A stretch of DNA of 64,000 nucleotides from Spirochaetales bacterium (GTDB lineage: Bacteria; Spirochaetota; Spirochaetia; DSM-2461). Positions 50,159 to 58,024 of the stretch are shown one piece after another. Position 1 is the stretch's first letter; every line of letters starts with the position of its first letter. The translations under genes were made by a program, and so were the position numbers. The DNA is taken from the NCBI GenBank assembly GCA_028533045.1, contig JAQQAP010000028.1:41473-105472 (forward strand), read 5' to 3'. Under the pieces are notes generated by a model that saw only the letters and a program-made list of their open reading frames with translations, searched no databases and was not told the DNA's origin.

Positions 50159-51580
50159 ATGAATTTAGATAAGGATTGCGGTGAATTGGAAAAATTCCGC
50201 ATCTGTTTTGTCAGCGGTAAGCTGGGGGATGTGGACGGTGTCTCCCTGGAAGTGGATAAGTGGATTGCCGTTCTGCAGGAAGCGGGTCACGAGATCTTTA
50301 CTATTGCCGGACGTTATGCCAAACCCGTTCAGAATGTGGCCCAAGCGAACCAGTTTACCGTTCCGGAGATTGATTTTGCCTCGGAGGAGCAGAAAGCTTA
50401 CGAGACTCAGCTCTTTCCTCTCTTGAGCAAGCGTCCTCCCCTTCTTATGGAGGAGGAGCTGGAGTTGGTGCGCGGTAAACTCATGGCCCACGGAAGGGAT
50501 GTGGCCAACCAGATGTATGAAATCATAAAGGATAATGAAATAGATGTGCTCGTGGGACAGAATACGAACGCCATGCCCATGACCCTTTTGGGGGGGATCG
50601 CCGTTTATCTTCTTACCACGGAAAAGCGGGTGGCTACCATCTTCCATCATCACGATTTTTGGTGGGAAAGGAGCCGATTCAGCAGTAACAATATAGAGGA
50701 CTTGCTTAACAAAATCATGCCCCCAGCAGACCTGGGAACGGAGCATGTGGTAATTTCTTCTTACGCAGCCCATATTCTTGAGTCAATCAAGCGGGTTAAG
50801 CCCCATGTCATTAATAACTGCGAGGACTTTGAAGATCCTCCCGTCTTTGACGATTATAATCGGGACTTTCGCAAGGAGTTGGGCTACAGTGACGACGATA
50901 TTCTTATTGTTCAGCCCACCCGTATTGTACCCCGGAAGCGTATTGAGGATTCGGTCCGCCTTGTGGGGAAATTCCAGGAAACCTATCCCGATCTGGCCCC
51001 GCGGGTGAAATTCATCATATCCCTTTACCAGGGCGACGAGATGGACGACAGCTATGTCACCTCCATCATGGGGCTGGCGGAAAGACTGAAGGTTAAGGTC
51101 GACTTGATAGCCGAAAGGGTGGCCGCTATTAGAGGAAAGGACGAAGAGGGCCGGAAGCTTTACACTAACCGGGATGTTTTGGTGAATGGGGATATTGTGA
51201 CCTATCTTCCTATTTGGGAAGGATTTGGGAACGCCCTGCTTGAAGCTATTTCCGCCAAGGTCCCCATTCTTACCACCACTTATCTGGTTTACAAAACGGA
51301 TATCATGGGGGTGGGCCTCAAAACGATTGAAGTTCGGGACGATTACGATAAGTACGGCCGTCTCATGATTACCGATGAGGTTGTGGAAAAAATGCACCGG
51401 GCTCTGGTGGATAAAGAATTCCGCAAAGATATGGTGGAAACCAGTTTTATCGTGGCCAACGAGCACTTTGGTTATGATAAGTTGCGTCAGAAGCTGAATG
51501 AGGTTATGGAGAGCTATTCCGATGAGATTCGGGCTTCCCGGAAGAGGCTTCACAAGAGTATGAAAGACTTTTATGTATAG
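50159..51580 (+). CDS. Glycosyltransferase family 4
   Basis: The start is the ATG at 50159 with GGAGG at 50149-50153; a longer frame from 50054 is not needed. The 473-residue protein has the GT-B fold: KLGDVDGVSLEVDKWIAVLQ in the N-terminal half, ILIVQPTRIVPRKRIEDSVRLV at the domain start, and the donor site IWEGFGNALLEAISAKVPIL with the E-x7-E motif. It resembles GT4 enzymes that use UDP- or GDP-sugars, such as glycogen or trehalose-type synthases and glucosyltransferases. Cytoplasmic. Donor and acceptor unknown. A strong terminator follows. Confidence 0.85.
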   Translation: MNLDKDCGELEKFRICFVSGKLGDVDGVSLEVDKWIAVLQEAGHEIFTIAGRYAKPVQNVAQANQFTVPEIDFASEEQKAYETQLFPLLSKRPPLLMEEELELVRGKLMAHGRDVANQMYEIIKDNEIDVLVGQNTNAMPMTLLGGIAVYLLTTEKRVATIFHHHDFWWERSRFSSNNIEDLLNKIMPPADLGTEHVVISSYAAHILESIKRVKPHVINNCEDFEDPPVFDDYNRDFRKELGYSDDDILIVQPTRIVPRKRIEDSVRLVGKFQETYPDLAPRVKFIISLYQGDEMDDSYVTSIMGLAERLKVKVDLIAERVAAIRGKDEEGRKLYTNRDVLVNGDIVTYLPIWEGFGNALLEAISAKVPILTTTYLVYKTDIMGVGLKTIEVRDDYDKYGRLMITDEVVEKMHRALVDKEFRKDMVETSFIVANEHFGYDKLRQKLNEVMESYSDEIRASRKRLHKSMKDFYV

Positions 51581-51601
51581 ATTCGTAGGTTAATGAGAAA
51601 T

Positions 51602-51643
51602 AAAGGGGCTGTTCCAATTTGACTCTTGGAACAGCCCCTTTTT
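51602..51643. terminator. Bidirectional terminator
   Basis: A 16-bp perfect stem, arms 51602-51617 and 51626-51641 (AAAGGGGCTGTTCCAA), 8-nt loop, flanked by A and T runs. It separates the convergent glycosyltransferase and secreted-protein genes. Confidence 0.93.
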
Positions 51644-51661
51644 AGGTTTTGGGGAGAGTGA

Positions 51662-52105
51662 CTAAACTTCCGGATAGCCCAGGCTGGCGTTGAACTGATA
51701 GGAACCGATGGTCATCTGAGCCGATTCGCAGAAATCTCTGTGCAGGCGGCTGGAGAGTTCGGCGTTAATCATGTCCACAACGTTTCCTCTATTTTCACTC
51801 AGGATAAGGGCCAGTTCCCTGTTTACTTCCTGGGTCACCGGAGCGGGTGTGGTGTAGATGTTCTCTCCGTCATCGTTGTCCTGTTCTACATGGGTTACTT
51901 CAAGAAGATAGGAGGATTCAATACCTAAGGATTCAAAGACAGCCAGAATTTCTTTGGTGGGTTCCACGGTAATCGTGTGGAGCGGTTCGTAGCTTAGCTC
52001 TTCCACGGAAAAATTGACCGGCTCCGTATTGGCTTCCTGAGCTCCGTTGGCAAAAAGGGAGACTCCCGTCATGGCGATAATTAAAAATAGTACTGTGTGT
52101 TTCAT
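51662..52105 (-). CDS. Exported protein of the second two-component locus
   Basis: The start is the ATG at 52105 with AGGAGT. The 147-residue protein has a signal peptide MKHTVLFLIIAMTGVSLFANGAQEA with the FANGAxE end, as in the protein at 14824-15645. The mature part is acidic, with a beta-strand start (EPVNFSVEELSYEPLHTITVEP) and a helical end (SSRLHRDFCESAQMTIGSY). No domain is recognised. It is divergent from the kinase-regulator pair, a layout that parallels the first two-component locus. Confidence 0.75.
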   Translation of the reverse strand: MKHTVLFLIIAMTGVSLFANGAQEANTEPVNFSVEELSYEPLHTITVEPTKEILAVFESLGIESSYLLEVTHVEQDNDDGENIYTTPAPVTQEVNRELALILSENRGNVVDMINAELSSRLHRDFCESAQMTIGSYQFNASLGYPEV

Positions 52106-52303
52106 GTTAATACTCCTGAACAATTGGTTTTGGTATTTCCGGTCTCTGCCGGAGATGGTTTAACTATAGACGAAGGGAGTCCGGGGAGGGTTAAGCCGGT
52201 TATAAAGGAAATATAAAAGGAGCTTAATTCTTTTGTGCTGATTTTAACTGGATTTAACCTTGCTTCACTTGTTCTTTTTCCTGTAAGACCGGAAAATGGG
52301 GCT
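52106..52303. promoter_or_regulatory. Divergent control region with TTTAAC repeats
   Basis: TTTAAC occurs at 52159-52164, 52243-52248 and 52253-52258, the latter two as direct repeats with a 10-bp period. A minus-strand TATAGT box (52168-52163) could serve the secreted-protein gene. Candidate binding sites for the response regulator encoded beyond; spacing is less convincing than at the first locus. Confidence 0.35.
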
Positions 52304-53941
52304 ATGTATAAGAAGACCCTTCTTGCGACCGCCCTTATTTTGGCCGGACTTATTACGGTTCTATTTTTTTTTCTGATAAAGGGAACGGAAGAGAAAATGA
52401 TATCGGAGAAAAGAAAAACGGAGCGCCTTATCCAGTCTACCGCAGCCAATGGGGTACATACCATACGAAATGAAATTCTCTATCTTTTTGAGCACTATTC
52501 TGACCGTATGGATGAGATTAACGAGACCGGTTGGAACGGGAATCTTGAGGCTCTTCTTCTTGAAGAGGAGTATCAGCTGGAAGATTTTCCTTCCATCATT
52601 AAGGGGATTGATTATTGGAAAAGGGGTGACGGGAAAAAGTACGGGGTTCTTTACAGAGAGATTTTGTCCCGATTGACAAAGGAAAAGCCGGAAGACCCTG
52701 TCATCATGATTTATATCCGTGATTTTCAGGGGTATATGATTTTTCCCGTAAGAGAAGAGGGGGATGAGGGATATTCGGGATACATTATCCTCCTTCTTGA
52801 TATCAGTTCCGTTGTAGAGGAATATCTACCGGCCCAACTGCTTTCCGTACTGGAAACATCGGACGAACCGGGGAGTGGTAATGGCAAGCTGGAATACTCC
52901 CTGACCCTGTACGAAGGCTGTGATTTCAAGAACTTTGAGGGGGATCATCAGGTCGTGATTGATCTGAATCGGGATTTTAACCTTTACCAATTGAGCGATT
53001 ATTACTATACCAGAGCGGATACCTTTAGCCCCATGCCCTTGTCGGAGACGGTTATTGATAATCATTATTATATGGTCATTAGTCATGAAGAAGCCGAACC
53101 GGGGGCCTTCCGGAAAAGAAAAATCCAAACCTATGGACTTTATTCCCTGTTATACATTTTTCTTCTTGCGGTGCTTTGCCTCTTTTTCTATTCTGTTTAC
53201 CGCATTCGTCAGGAGTATCAGCGGGAACAGCAGTTTACCTCCCTTATTTCCCATGAATTAAAGACTCCTCTGAGTGTGATCCGGCTGGCATCGGATAGTC
53301 TGGCCGGCGGTTATATTTCGGAAAAGGATGAAGTGGCCGAATACGGGGTAATGATTAAAAATGAAACGGGAAGGCTCGGGCGGATGATCGAGAATATCCT
53401 TCTGCTTTCCACTCTCTCCTGGACCGGGGAAGAGGGGGAGAAGATATCGATGAAGGCTCTTCTTTGTGATTTAGAGGGGGCCAATAGCAGTCTTCTTAAA
53501 AGTTGGAATGTATCATGGAAGACCGAGAATCTTTGGGAGTCCGGGGAGCTTCGTACCCGTCCGTCCCTTTTGAAATCGGCTCTGCAGAATGTTATTCATA
53601 ACGGTATCGTGTACGGAGCGGCAGGCTCGGAGGATAGAATCCTTATTGTACGGGCGGAAGGGTTCAAGAAAAAAAGGAGAGAGGGAGTTCTCTTTTCCGT
53701 GATAGATCACGGTCCGGGGGTTAGCTGGAGTGAGGCTCAGAAAATTTTTGACAATTACTTTCGGGGAAAAAGGGTTCGAGAAGAACAGATCCCCGGCAGT
53801 GGAATGGGGCTGACCCTCTCACGGAAAATCGCCGAAGGATTGGGGGGGACCCTTACTATAAATCGCTCTATTAAGAAGGAAACCGTATTTGAACTGTGGA
53901 CACCCCTGGGGAGAGGCAATGAAAAAAATATTGATGATTGA
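52304..53941 (+). CDS. Membrane sensor histidine kinase
   Basis: I prefer the ATG at 52304 (MYKKTLLATALILAG), which starts directly with TM1; a GTG at 52235 is the alternative. The protein has about 545 residues, a large extracytoplasmic domain (about 35-265), TM2 (about 272-295), then HisKA with His in SLISHELKTPLSVIRL and an HATPase domain with VIHNGIVYGA, VIDHGPGVSW and GSGMGLTLSRKIAEG. There is no HAMP domain that I can see, the second TM leading directly into HisKA. It overlaps the response regulator gene by 23 bp. Ligand unknown. Confidence 0.9.
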   Translation: MYKKTLLATALILAGLITVLFFFLIKGTEEKMISEKRKTERLIQSTAANGVHTIRNEILYLFEHYSDRMDEINETGWNGNLEALLLEEEYQLEDFPSIIKGIDYWKRGDGKKYGVLYREILSRLTKEKPEDPVIMIYIRDFQGYMIFPVREEGDEGYSGYIILLLDISSVVEEYLPAQLLSVLETSDEPGSGNGKLEYSLTLYEGCDFKNFEGDHQVVIDLNRDFNLYQLSDYYYTRADTFSPMPLSETVIDNHYYMVISHEEAEPGAFRKRKIQTYGLYSLLYIFLLAVLCLFFYSVYRIRQEYQREQQFTSLISHELKTPLSVIRLASDSLAGGYISEKDEVAEYGVMIKNETGRLGRMIENILLLSTLSWTGEEGEKISMKALLCDLEGANSSLLKSWNVSWKTENLWESGELRTRPSLLKSALQNVIHNGIVYGAAGSEDRILIVRAEGFKKKRREGVLFSVIDHGPGVSWSEAQKIFDNYFRGKRVREEQIPGSGMGLTLSRKIAEGLGGTLTINRSIKKETVFELWTPLGRGNEKNIDD

Positions 53942-54635
53942 AGATGACCGGGGGCTTGTTCGGATTGTGGGGGATCGCCTGAAGGCGGAAGGTTATGAAT
54001 TCCATCATGCCCCCGATGGACAGTCCGGGTTGGAAATAGCTTTGAAGAATTCCTTTGACCTTTTGCTTGTGGATTTAATGCTTCCCGGTTGCAGCGGGTT
54101 TGATGTTATCCGTGAGTTTCGGAGCCGGGGGAAATTGACTCCCCTCATAATAACCAGTGCCAAATTTCAAATGGCCGATAAGGTTTCCGGTCTTCGTTTG
54201 GGGGCCGATGATTACCTGGTAAAGCCCTTCGAATTTGACGAGCTTCTGGCCCGGATTGAGGCTCAGCTTAGAAGGACCGGTTACGGAACTCAGGCTGAAT
54301 ATGAGGTTGTGAACCATGATTGGCTTGATCTTGGTCATGAAGATTGCTCTTTTGGTCCCTTTACCTTAAGTTTTCGGAATTGCGAGCTCAGGAAGGGGGA
54401 AGAACCGATTCCCCTTTCCCATATCGAGTTCAAGCTGTTGGCCTATCTCCTTCTGAATAGGGAAAGAGTTGTTCCTAATGATGAACTGCTGGAAAGGGTT
54501 TGGCAGTATGATGAAACGGTTTCTACCCGGACTCTCTATGTCCATATAGCCTGGCTGAGGAAAAAACTTCGTAGTGAGGAAAAGGAGGGAAATACCATTA
54601 GAACAATTCGTGGCGTAGGCTATCGTTTTTCCTGA
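53919..54635 (+). CDS. OmpR-family response regulator
   Basis: The start is the ATG at 53919 (MKKILMIEDDRGLVR), behind GGGGAGAGG. The 238-residue protein has a receiver with Asp52 in LLLVDLMLPGCSGFD and Lys in YLVKPFEF. A winged-helix domain follows (about 140-238), with LSHIEFKLLAYLLLNRERVV and STRTLYVHIAWLRKKL, ending RTIRGVGYRFS. An unusually long loop (GYGTQAEYEVVNHDWLDLGH) joins the two. It probably controls the divergent secreted-protein gene. Confidence 0.94.
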   Translation: MKKILMIEDDRGLVRIVGDRLKAEGYEFHHAPDGQSGLEIALKNSFDLLLVDLMLPGCSGFDVIREFRSRGKLTPLIITSAKFQMADKVSGLRLGADDYLVKPFEFDELLARIEAQLRRTGYGTQAEYEVVNHDWLDLGHEDCSFGPFTLSFRNCELRKGEEPIPLSHIEFKLLAYLLLNRERVVPNDELLERVWQYDETVSTRTLYVHIAWLRKKLRSEEKEGNTIRTIRGVGYRFS

Positions 54636-54711
54636 TCATGACGAAAAAAAAAGCATTTTTTTCTTTCATTTCTTTTATATATGACTTATCTTATAGTAAA
54701 AGGAGACACAA

Positions 54712-55080
54712 ATGGATATCTATAAATGCGAACTATGCGGTAACATTGTTGAAATGATACACTCCGGCGGAGGAACTCTGGTGTGTTGTGGGCAGGATAT
54801 GGTTAAGCTTGATCCCAAAACGGCAGACAGTTCTACGGAAAAGCATGTTCCTCTGGTTGCCAGGGAAGAGAGCGGTTACCGAGTAACTGTGGGAAGTACC
54901 CTTCATCCCATGACGGAAGAGCACTGGATCCAGTGGATTGAACTGAGTGTTGACGGAATGATTATGAGGCAGAAACTTAATGCCGGTGACAAACCGGAAG
55001 CTTTTTTCTGTGTGGAAGAAGGAAAAGATGTTTTTGCCCGTGAATATTGTAATATCCACGGATTGTGGAAAGGAGAGTAA
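54712..55080 (+). CDS. Desulfoferrodoxin (superoxide reductase, 2Fe-SOR)
   Basis: The 122-residue protein reduces superoxide to peroxide without making oxygen, a defence typical of anaerobes. Cys6, Cys9, Cys25 and Cys26 form the N-terminal desulforedoxin-type Fe centre. His45, His65, His71, Cys113 and His116 are the ligands of the catalytic centre ([25 protein letters not shown]). AAAGGAG gives the SD. It is followed 2 bp later by rubredoxin, its usual electron donor. Confidence 0.95.
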   Translation: MDIYKCELCGNIVEMIHSGGGTLVCCGQDMVKLDPKTADSSTEKHVPLVAREESGYRVTVGSTLHPMTEEHWIQWIELSVDGMIMRQKLNAGDKPEAFFCVEEGKDVFAREYCNIHGLWKGE

Positions 55081-55082
55081 CA

Positions 55083-55241
55083 ATGAAATACGTATGTAAT
55101 GCTTGCGGTTATATCTATGACCCCGCCGATGGTGATCCCGAAAATGGTGTACAGCCCGGAACAGCCTGGGAAGATGTGCCCGAAGATTGGGTTTGTCCTG
55201 TTTGCGGTGTAGGCAAAGACGAATTCGAACCGGAAGATTAA
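55083..55241 (+). CDS. Rubredoxin
   Basis: This 52-residue protein holds one Fe in four Cys: C5 and C8 (CNACGY), C38 and C41 ([12 protein letters not shown]). [14 protein letters not shown] and EDWVCPVC are the family pattern. GGAGAG overlaps the end of the desulfoferrodoxin gene and gives the SD. It is expected to supply electrons to the superoxide reductase encoded just upstream. Confidence 0.96.
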   Translation: MKYVCNACGYIYDPADGDPENGVQPGTAWEDVPEDWVCPVCGVGKDEFEPED

Positions 55242-55262
55242 ATCTAATAGGTTCATAAACAT

Positions 55263-55296
55263 AAAACCGGTCTCCCTGTGGAGCCGGTTTTTTTTA
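55263..55296. terminator. Bidirectional terminator after rubredoxin/before PrsW
   Basis: AAAACCGG-T-CTCC pairs with GGAG-CCGGTTTT around a short CTGT-type loop with one bulge. T and A runs lie on the sides, so it serves both convergent units. Confidence 0.9.
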
Positions 55297-55297
55297 T

Positions 55298-55972
55298 TTA
55301 GGAGAGGCCTAGTTGTCTGTCCTCGTTTTGTGCTTTTCTCATTAGGCGGAAGAGCAGGGGGTAGAGGATGATGAGCAGGGGGATAATGAGCCAGTCGGAG
55401 ATGAGGGGGGAGAAGAGGATAAAGTCGTAGAGGCCATGGATGAGGACAGCGTAGAAGAGGCCCCGGCCAAAGTAGTTCTTGCCCGTGAAATAGCTCCGGC
55501 CTATGAAGTAGCCCATGAAGCCGGAGGAGAGGGCGTGGAGCGGTACGGAGGTGATTCCCCGCAGAAGGAGGAGCAGTACCGTATTGGAGGAGCCCATGCC
55601 GTACATCATGTTTTCGTAAAAGGCGAACCCCAGGCCGGCGGTGACCGTATAAACAATTCCGTCGGTAATTTCATCAAAGCCCGATCTTCGAGCGGTATAT
55701 CCTCTCACCACCCACATTTTTACGGCTTCTTCGCAGAGCCCCGCTACCAGGAAGGCCTGGAAAAAATTGTGCCAGAGAGGGGGAAGAAATACTCCCATTC
55801 GGGAGAGGATCATTTCCATTACAACGGCGGGAAGAATAGAAAGAATCCCTAGGAAGAAGGTGCGTGCTATGAGACCGGCCGGTTCCGCCTTCTGACTGTC
55901 TCTTTTGAGAAAGGCCCGCAGAACGAGGAAGGTGGGCAGGAAGGCGAAGAAGGCCAGAATCAGATAGTACAT
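55298..55972 (-). CDS. PrsW-family intramembrane protease
   Basis: The 224-residue polytopic protein has about seven membrane segments. The family motif EExxK is in AGLCEEAVKMWVVRGY, with FAFYENMMYG, PLHALSSGFMGYFIGRSY and IHGLYDFILF supplying the conserved metal-ligand His residues. PrsW in Bacillus cleaves the anti-sigma factor RsiW. A target is not evident here, but the window does encode an ECF sigma factor with a possible membrane anti-sigma (16351-16773). The start overlaps the hisC end by 13 bp. Confidence 0.88.
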   Translation of the reverse strand: MYYLILAFFAFLPTFLVLRAFLKRDSQKAEPAGLIARTFFLGILSILPAVVMEMILSRMGVFLPPLWHNFFQAFLVAGLCEEAVKMWVVRGYTARRSGFDEITDGIVYTVTAGLGFAFYENMMYGMGSSNTVLLLLLRGITSVPLHALSSGFMGYFIGRSYFTGKNYFGRGLFYAVLIHGLYDFILFSPLISDWLIIPLLIILYPLLFRLMRKAQNEDRQLGLS

Positions 55973-57048
55973 ATACCTTCCTTAACCAGTTCGTCCAGTA
56001 TTTCAATGAAGCGGCGGTTGTTTTCTTCCGTACCCACGGTGTAGCGTATGGAGCGGGGGAGGCCGAAGGATTTGAGGTCCCGTATGACGATACCCCTATC
56101 GGCATAGCCCTTAAAAATGTCGGCTCCCGGTGTTTGAAAGGTCATACAGAGAAAGTTGCTCTGCGTGGGGTAGTAGGTTACGCCCCGCTTGTCCAACTCC
56201 TCGTAGAGATACTTTTTACCGGCGAAGGTCATTTGCCGGGATTTTTCGTAGAACTCTTCGTCATCCAGAGCCGCCTCCGCAGCCGCCTGTGCAGGGGTGT
56301 TTACATTAAAGGCGTGTTTGGCGTGGTTGAGTGCTTCTATTAGTTCAACATTTCCCATGGCGTAGCCCACTCGAAGGGCGGCAAGGCCGTAAATCTTGGA
56401 GTAAGTCCGGGCTATAAGCAGGTTAGGCCAGTCCTTGAGGAGCTTGGGTGAGTCGGGATAATCGGGGGCTTCCGATCGGTCTACATAATCAAAATAGGCT
56501 TCGTCCAGGAAAACCACCACATTTTGCGGAACCTTTTTAAGAAAGGTAATTAACTCGGCCTCGCCAAAGTAGCGTCCGGTGGGGTTGTTGGGGTTGCAGA
56601 GAAAGATTATTTTCGTTTTTTCCGTAATCCCCTTGGCCAAAGCGTCCAGGTTAAAGTTACCCTCCTTTAAAGGAACTGTATTGCAGGTTCCTCCAAAGGA
56701 TTTTACGGAAAAATTGTATTCGGAGAAGGTATTTTCACAGGTCAATCCTTCGTCCCCCGTGTTAATGAGGGCTCCCGAGGCGAAGACCATCAGCTCATCG
56801 GAGCCGTTTCCCACAATAATATTTTCCTTGGAGAGGCCGTTCCGAGCGGCGATTTTTTCTCGCAGGGCGGTACACATCCCGTCGGGATAGCGATGAACCG
56901 AGGCAAGAGAGTCGGCGGCTGCCTTGATGGCGGCCGGGCAGGGGCCCAGGGGGTTTTCGTTGGATGAGAGTTTAATGGCGTTGGGCAGCTTTTTTCCCGC
57001 CGCATAGGGGGGGAGGTCGGCCAGACTTTCTTTGATAAATCGATTCAT
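55960..57048 (-). CDS. hisC: Histidinol-phosphate aminotransferase
   Basis: The 362-residue PLP enzyme has KLSSNENPLGPCPAAIKA at the N-terminus, VGNGSDELM, FLCNPNNPTG, FLDEAYFDY and the PLP Lys in ARTYSKIYGLAALRVGY, the HisC hallmarks. It converts imidazole acetol-phosphate with glutamate to histidinol phosphate. HisC paralogues can also transaminate aromatic 2-keto acids, so an aromatic role is possible because no other his genes lie nearby. The ATG is 6 nt after a -10 box, without SD. Overlaps prsW. Confidence 0.9.
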   Translation of the reverse strand: MNRFIKESLADLPPYAAGKKLPNAIKLSSNENPLGPCPAAIKAAADSLASVHRYPDGMCTALREKIAARNGLSKENIIVGNGSDELMVFASGALINTGDEGLTCENTFSEYNFSVKSFGGTCNTVPLKEGNFNLDALAKGITEKTKIIFLCNPNNPTGRYFGEAELITFLKKVPQNVVVFLDEAYFDYVDRSEAPDYPDSPKLLKDWPNLLIARTYSKIYGLAALRVGYAMGNVELIEALNHAKHAFNVNTPAQAAAEAALDDEEFYEKSRQMTFAGKKYLYEELDKRGVTYYPTQSNFLCMTFQTPGADIFKGYADRGIVIRDLKSFGLPRSIRYTVGTEENNRRFIEILDELVKEGICTI

Positions 57049-57054
57049 AAGGCC

Positions 57055-57083
57055 ATATTAGCAGTTCGGACTTTTTTTTTCAA
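57055..57083 (-). promoter_or_regulatory. hisC promoter, leaderless geometry
   Basis: TTGAAA (57083-57078), 17 bp, TAATAT (57060-57055), then 6 nt to the ATG at 57048. It lies back to back with the merR-GGDEF promoter. Confidence 0.65.
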
Positions 57084-57090
57084 CTTTTCC

Positions 57091-57121
57091 TTGACCCTGA
57101 CGCTGCGTAAGACTCTATACT
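57091..57121 (+). promoter_or_regulatory. MerR-type promoter with 19-bp spacer
   Basis: TTGACC (57091-57096), 19 bp, TATACT (57116-57121). A spacer of 19 bp is the hallmark of promoters activated by MerR proteins through DNA distortion. The first ATG follows 9 nt later, and no SD is seen. Confidence 0.55.
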
Positions 57122-57130
57122 GGTCTTATC

Positions 57131-58024
57131 ATGATGAAAATAGGTGAATTCGCCAAGGAAAACAACACTACCGTTCGGACCCTTCGCCACTATGAGTCGC
57201 TGGGACTCCTGATGCCCGCCGAGATCGACCGGTTTACCGGTTACCGTTTCTATAAAAAGGAGCAGGTTTCAAGGCTGAAGGGGATTCAGCTCTTCAAGGA
57301 CCTGGGATTTTCCCTTTCCGAGATTACTTCATTATTAGAAGACGAGTGGGACAGGGAAGAGTTGACGGGCCTTTTGAGTCGAAAGAGTGTCCAGGCCCGG
57401 ATAGACCGGATGAGCGCCTGTGAGCGCGGTTTGGGATTGGAGAGTCTCCTGGCGCAGGTGAAGAAGATGCCCGAAGGTAGGTTGATTAATCTTTTGGAGG
57501 TATCCGATTTGAGTATTAGGAAAAAAAGAATTCCCAAGGGGGATTCGCTTATGGACAGTTTTAGACTGATTTGGGAAAAGGCTGTGGGGGAGAAAAAAAA
57601 CGTCAGCCTTATGATTATTGATATCGATTTTTTTGCCCGTATTAATGAGGAGTCCGGCCGACGGGTGGGGGACGCTGTTATTGATGCGGTAAGACGAAGC
57701 ATCGAGGAACATTCGCCCGAGGGGAGCGGTCTTTTTTGGGGTAATCTCTCTGTGATGGAGCACAAAGGGGGCGATGAATTTCTTAACTGGATGGAGTGTT
57801 CTCCCGAAGAGGGCATGCGGGTGGCAGAGGCTATTCGGGCCGATGTGGCCCATATCGATTTCTCCTATATGAATAGGGAAAGGCCTGCCACTTTGAGTAT
57901 TGGGGTGGTTCACTCCCGGGACTTTGGGGAAGATTTTGAGAACTTTATCCGCCAAGGGGACGGGGCACTCTCCGATGCCAAGCTGGGGGGACGGAACAGG
58001 GTTTCTGTGGCTTTGCCCGGTTAA
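57131..58024 (+). CDS. MerR-type HTH protein fused to a GGDEF domain
   Basis: The 297-residue protein has a MerR N-terminus (KIGEFAKENNTTVRTLRHYESLGLL, TGYRFYKKEQVSRLKGIQLFKDLGFSL, 1-72). A dimer coiled coil follows (about 75-112), and then a GGDEF domain (about 150-297) with MIIDIDFFARINEES, HKGGDEF (213-217 intact), ATLSIGVV and ALSDAKLGGRN. The catalytic signature is complete, but no RxxD inhibitory site precedes it. Usual MerR regulators have a small ligand domain here, so the fusion is unusual: a c-di-GMP-making or GTP-sensing transcription factor. The second Met codon is an alternative start. It overlaps the hybrid kinase gene by 4 bp. Confidence 0.9.
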   Translation: MMKIGEFAKENNTTVRTLRHYESLGLLMPAEIDRFTGYRFYKKEQVSRLKGIQLFKDLGFSLSEITSLLEDEWDREELTGLLSRKSVQARIDRMSACERGLGLESLLAQVKKMPEGRLINLLEVSDLSIRKKRIPKGDSLMDSFRLIWEKAVGEKKNVSLMIIDIDFFARINEESGRRVGDAVIDAVRRSIEEHSPEGSGLFWGNLSVMEHKGGDEFLNWMECSPEEGMRVAEAIRADVAHIDFSYMNRERPATLSIGVVHSRDFGEDFENFIRQGDGALSDAKLGGRNRVSVALPG

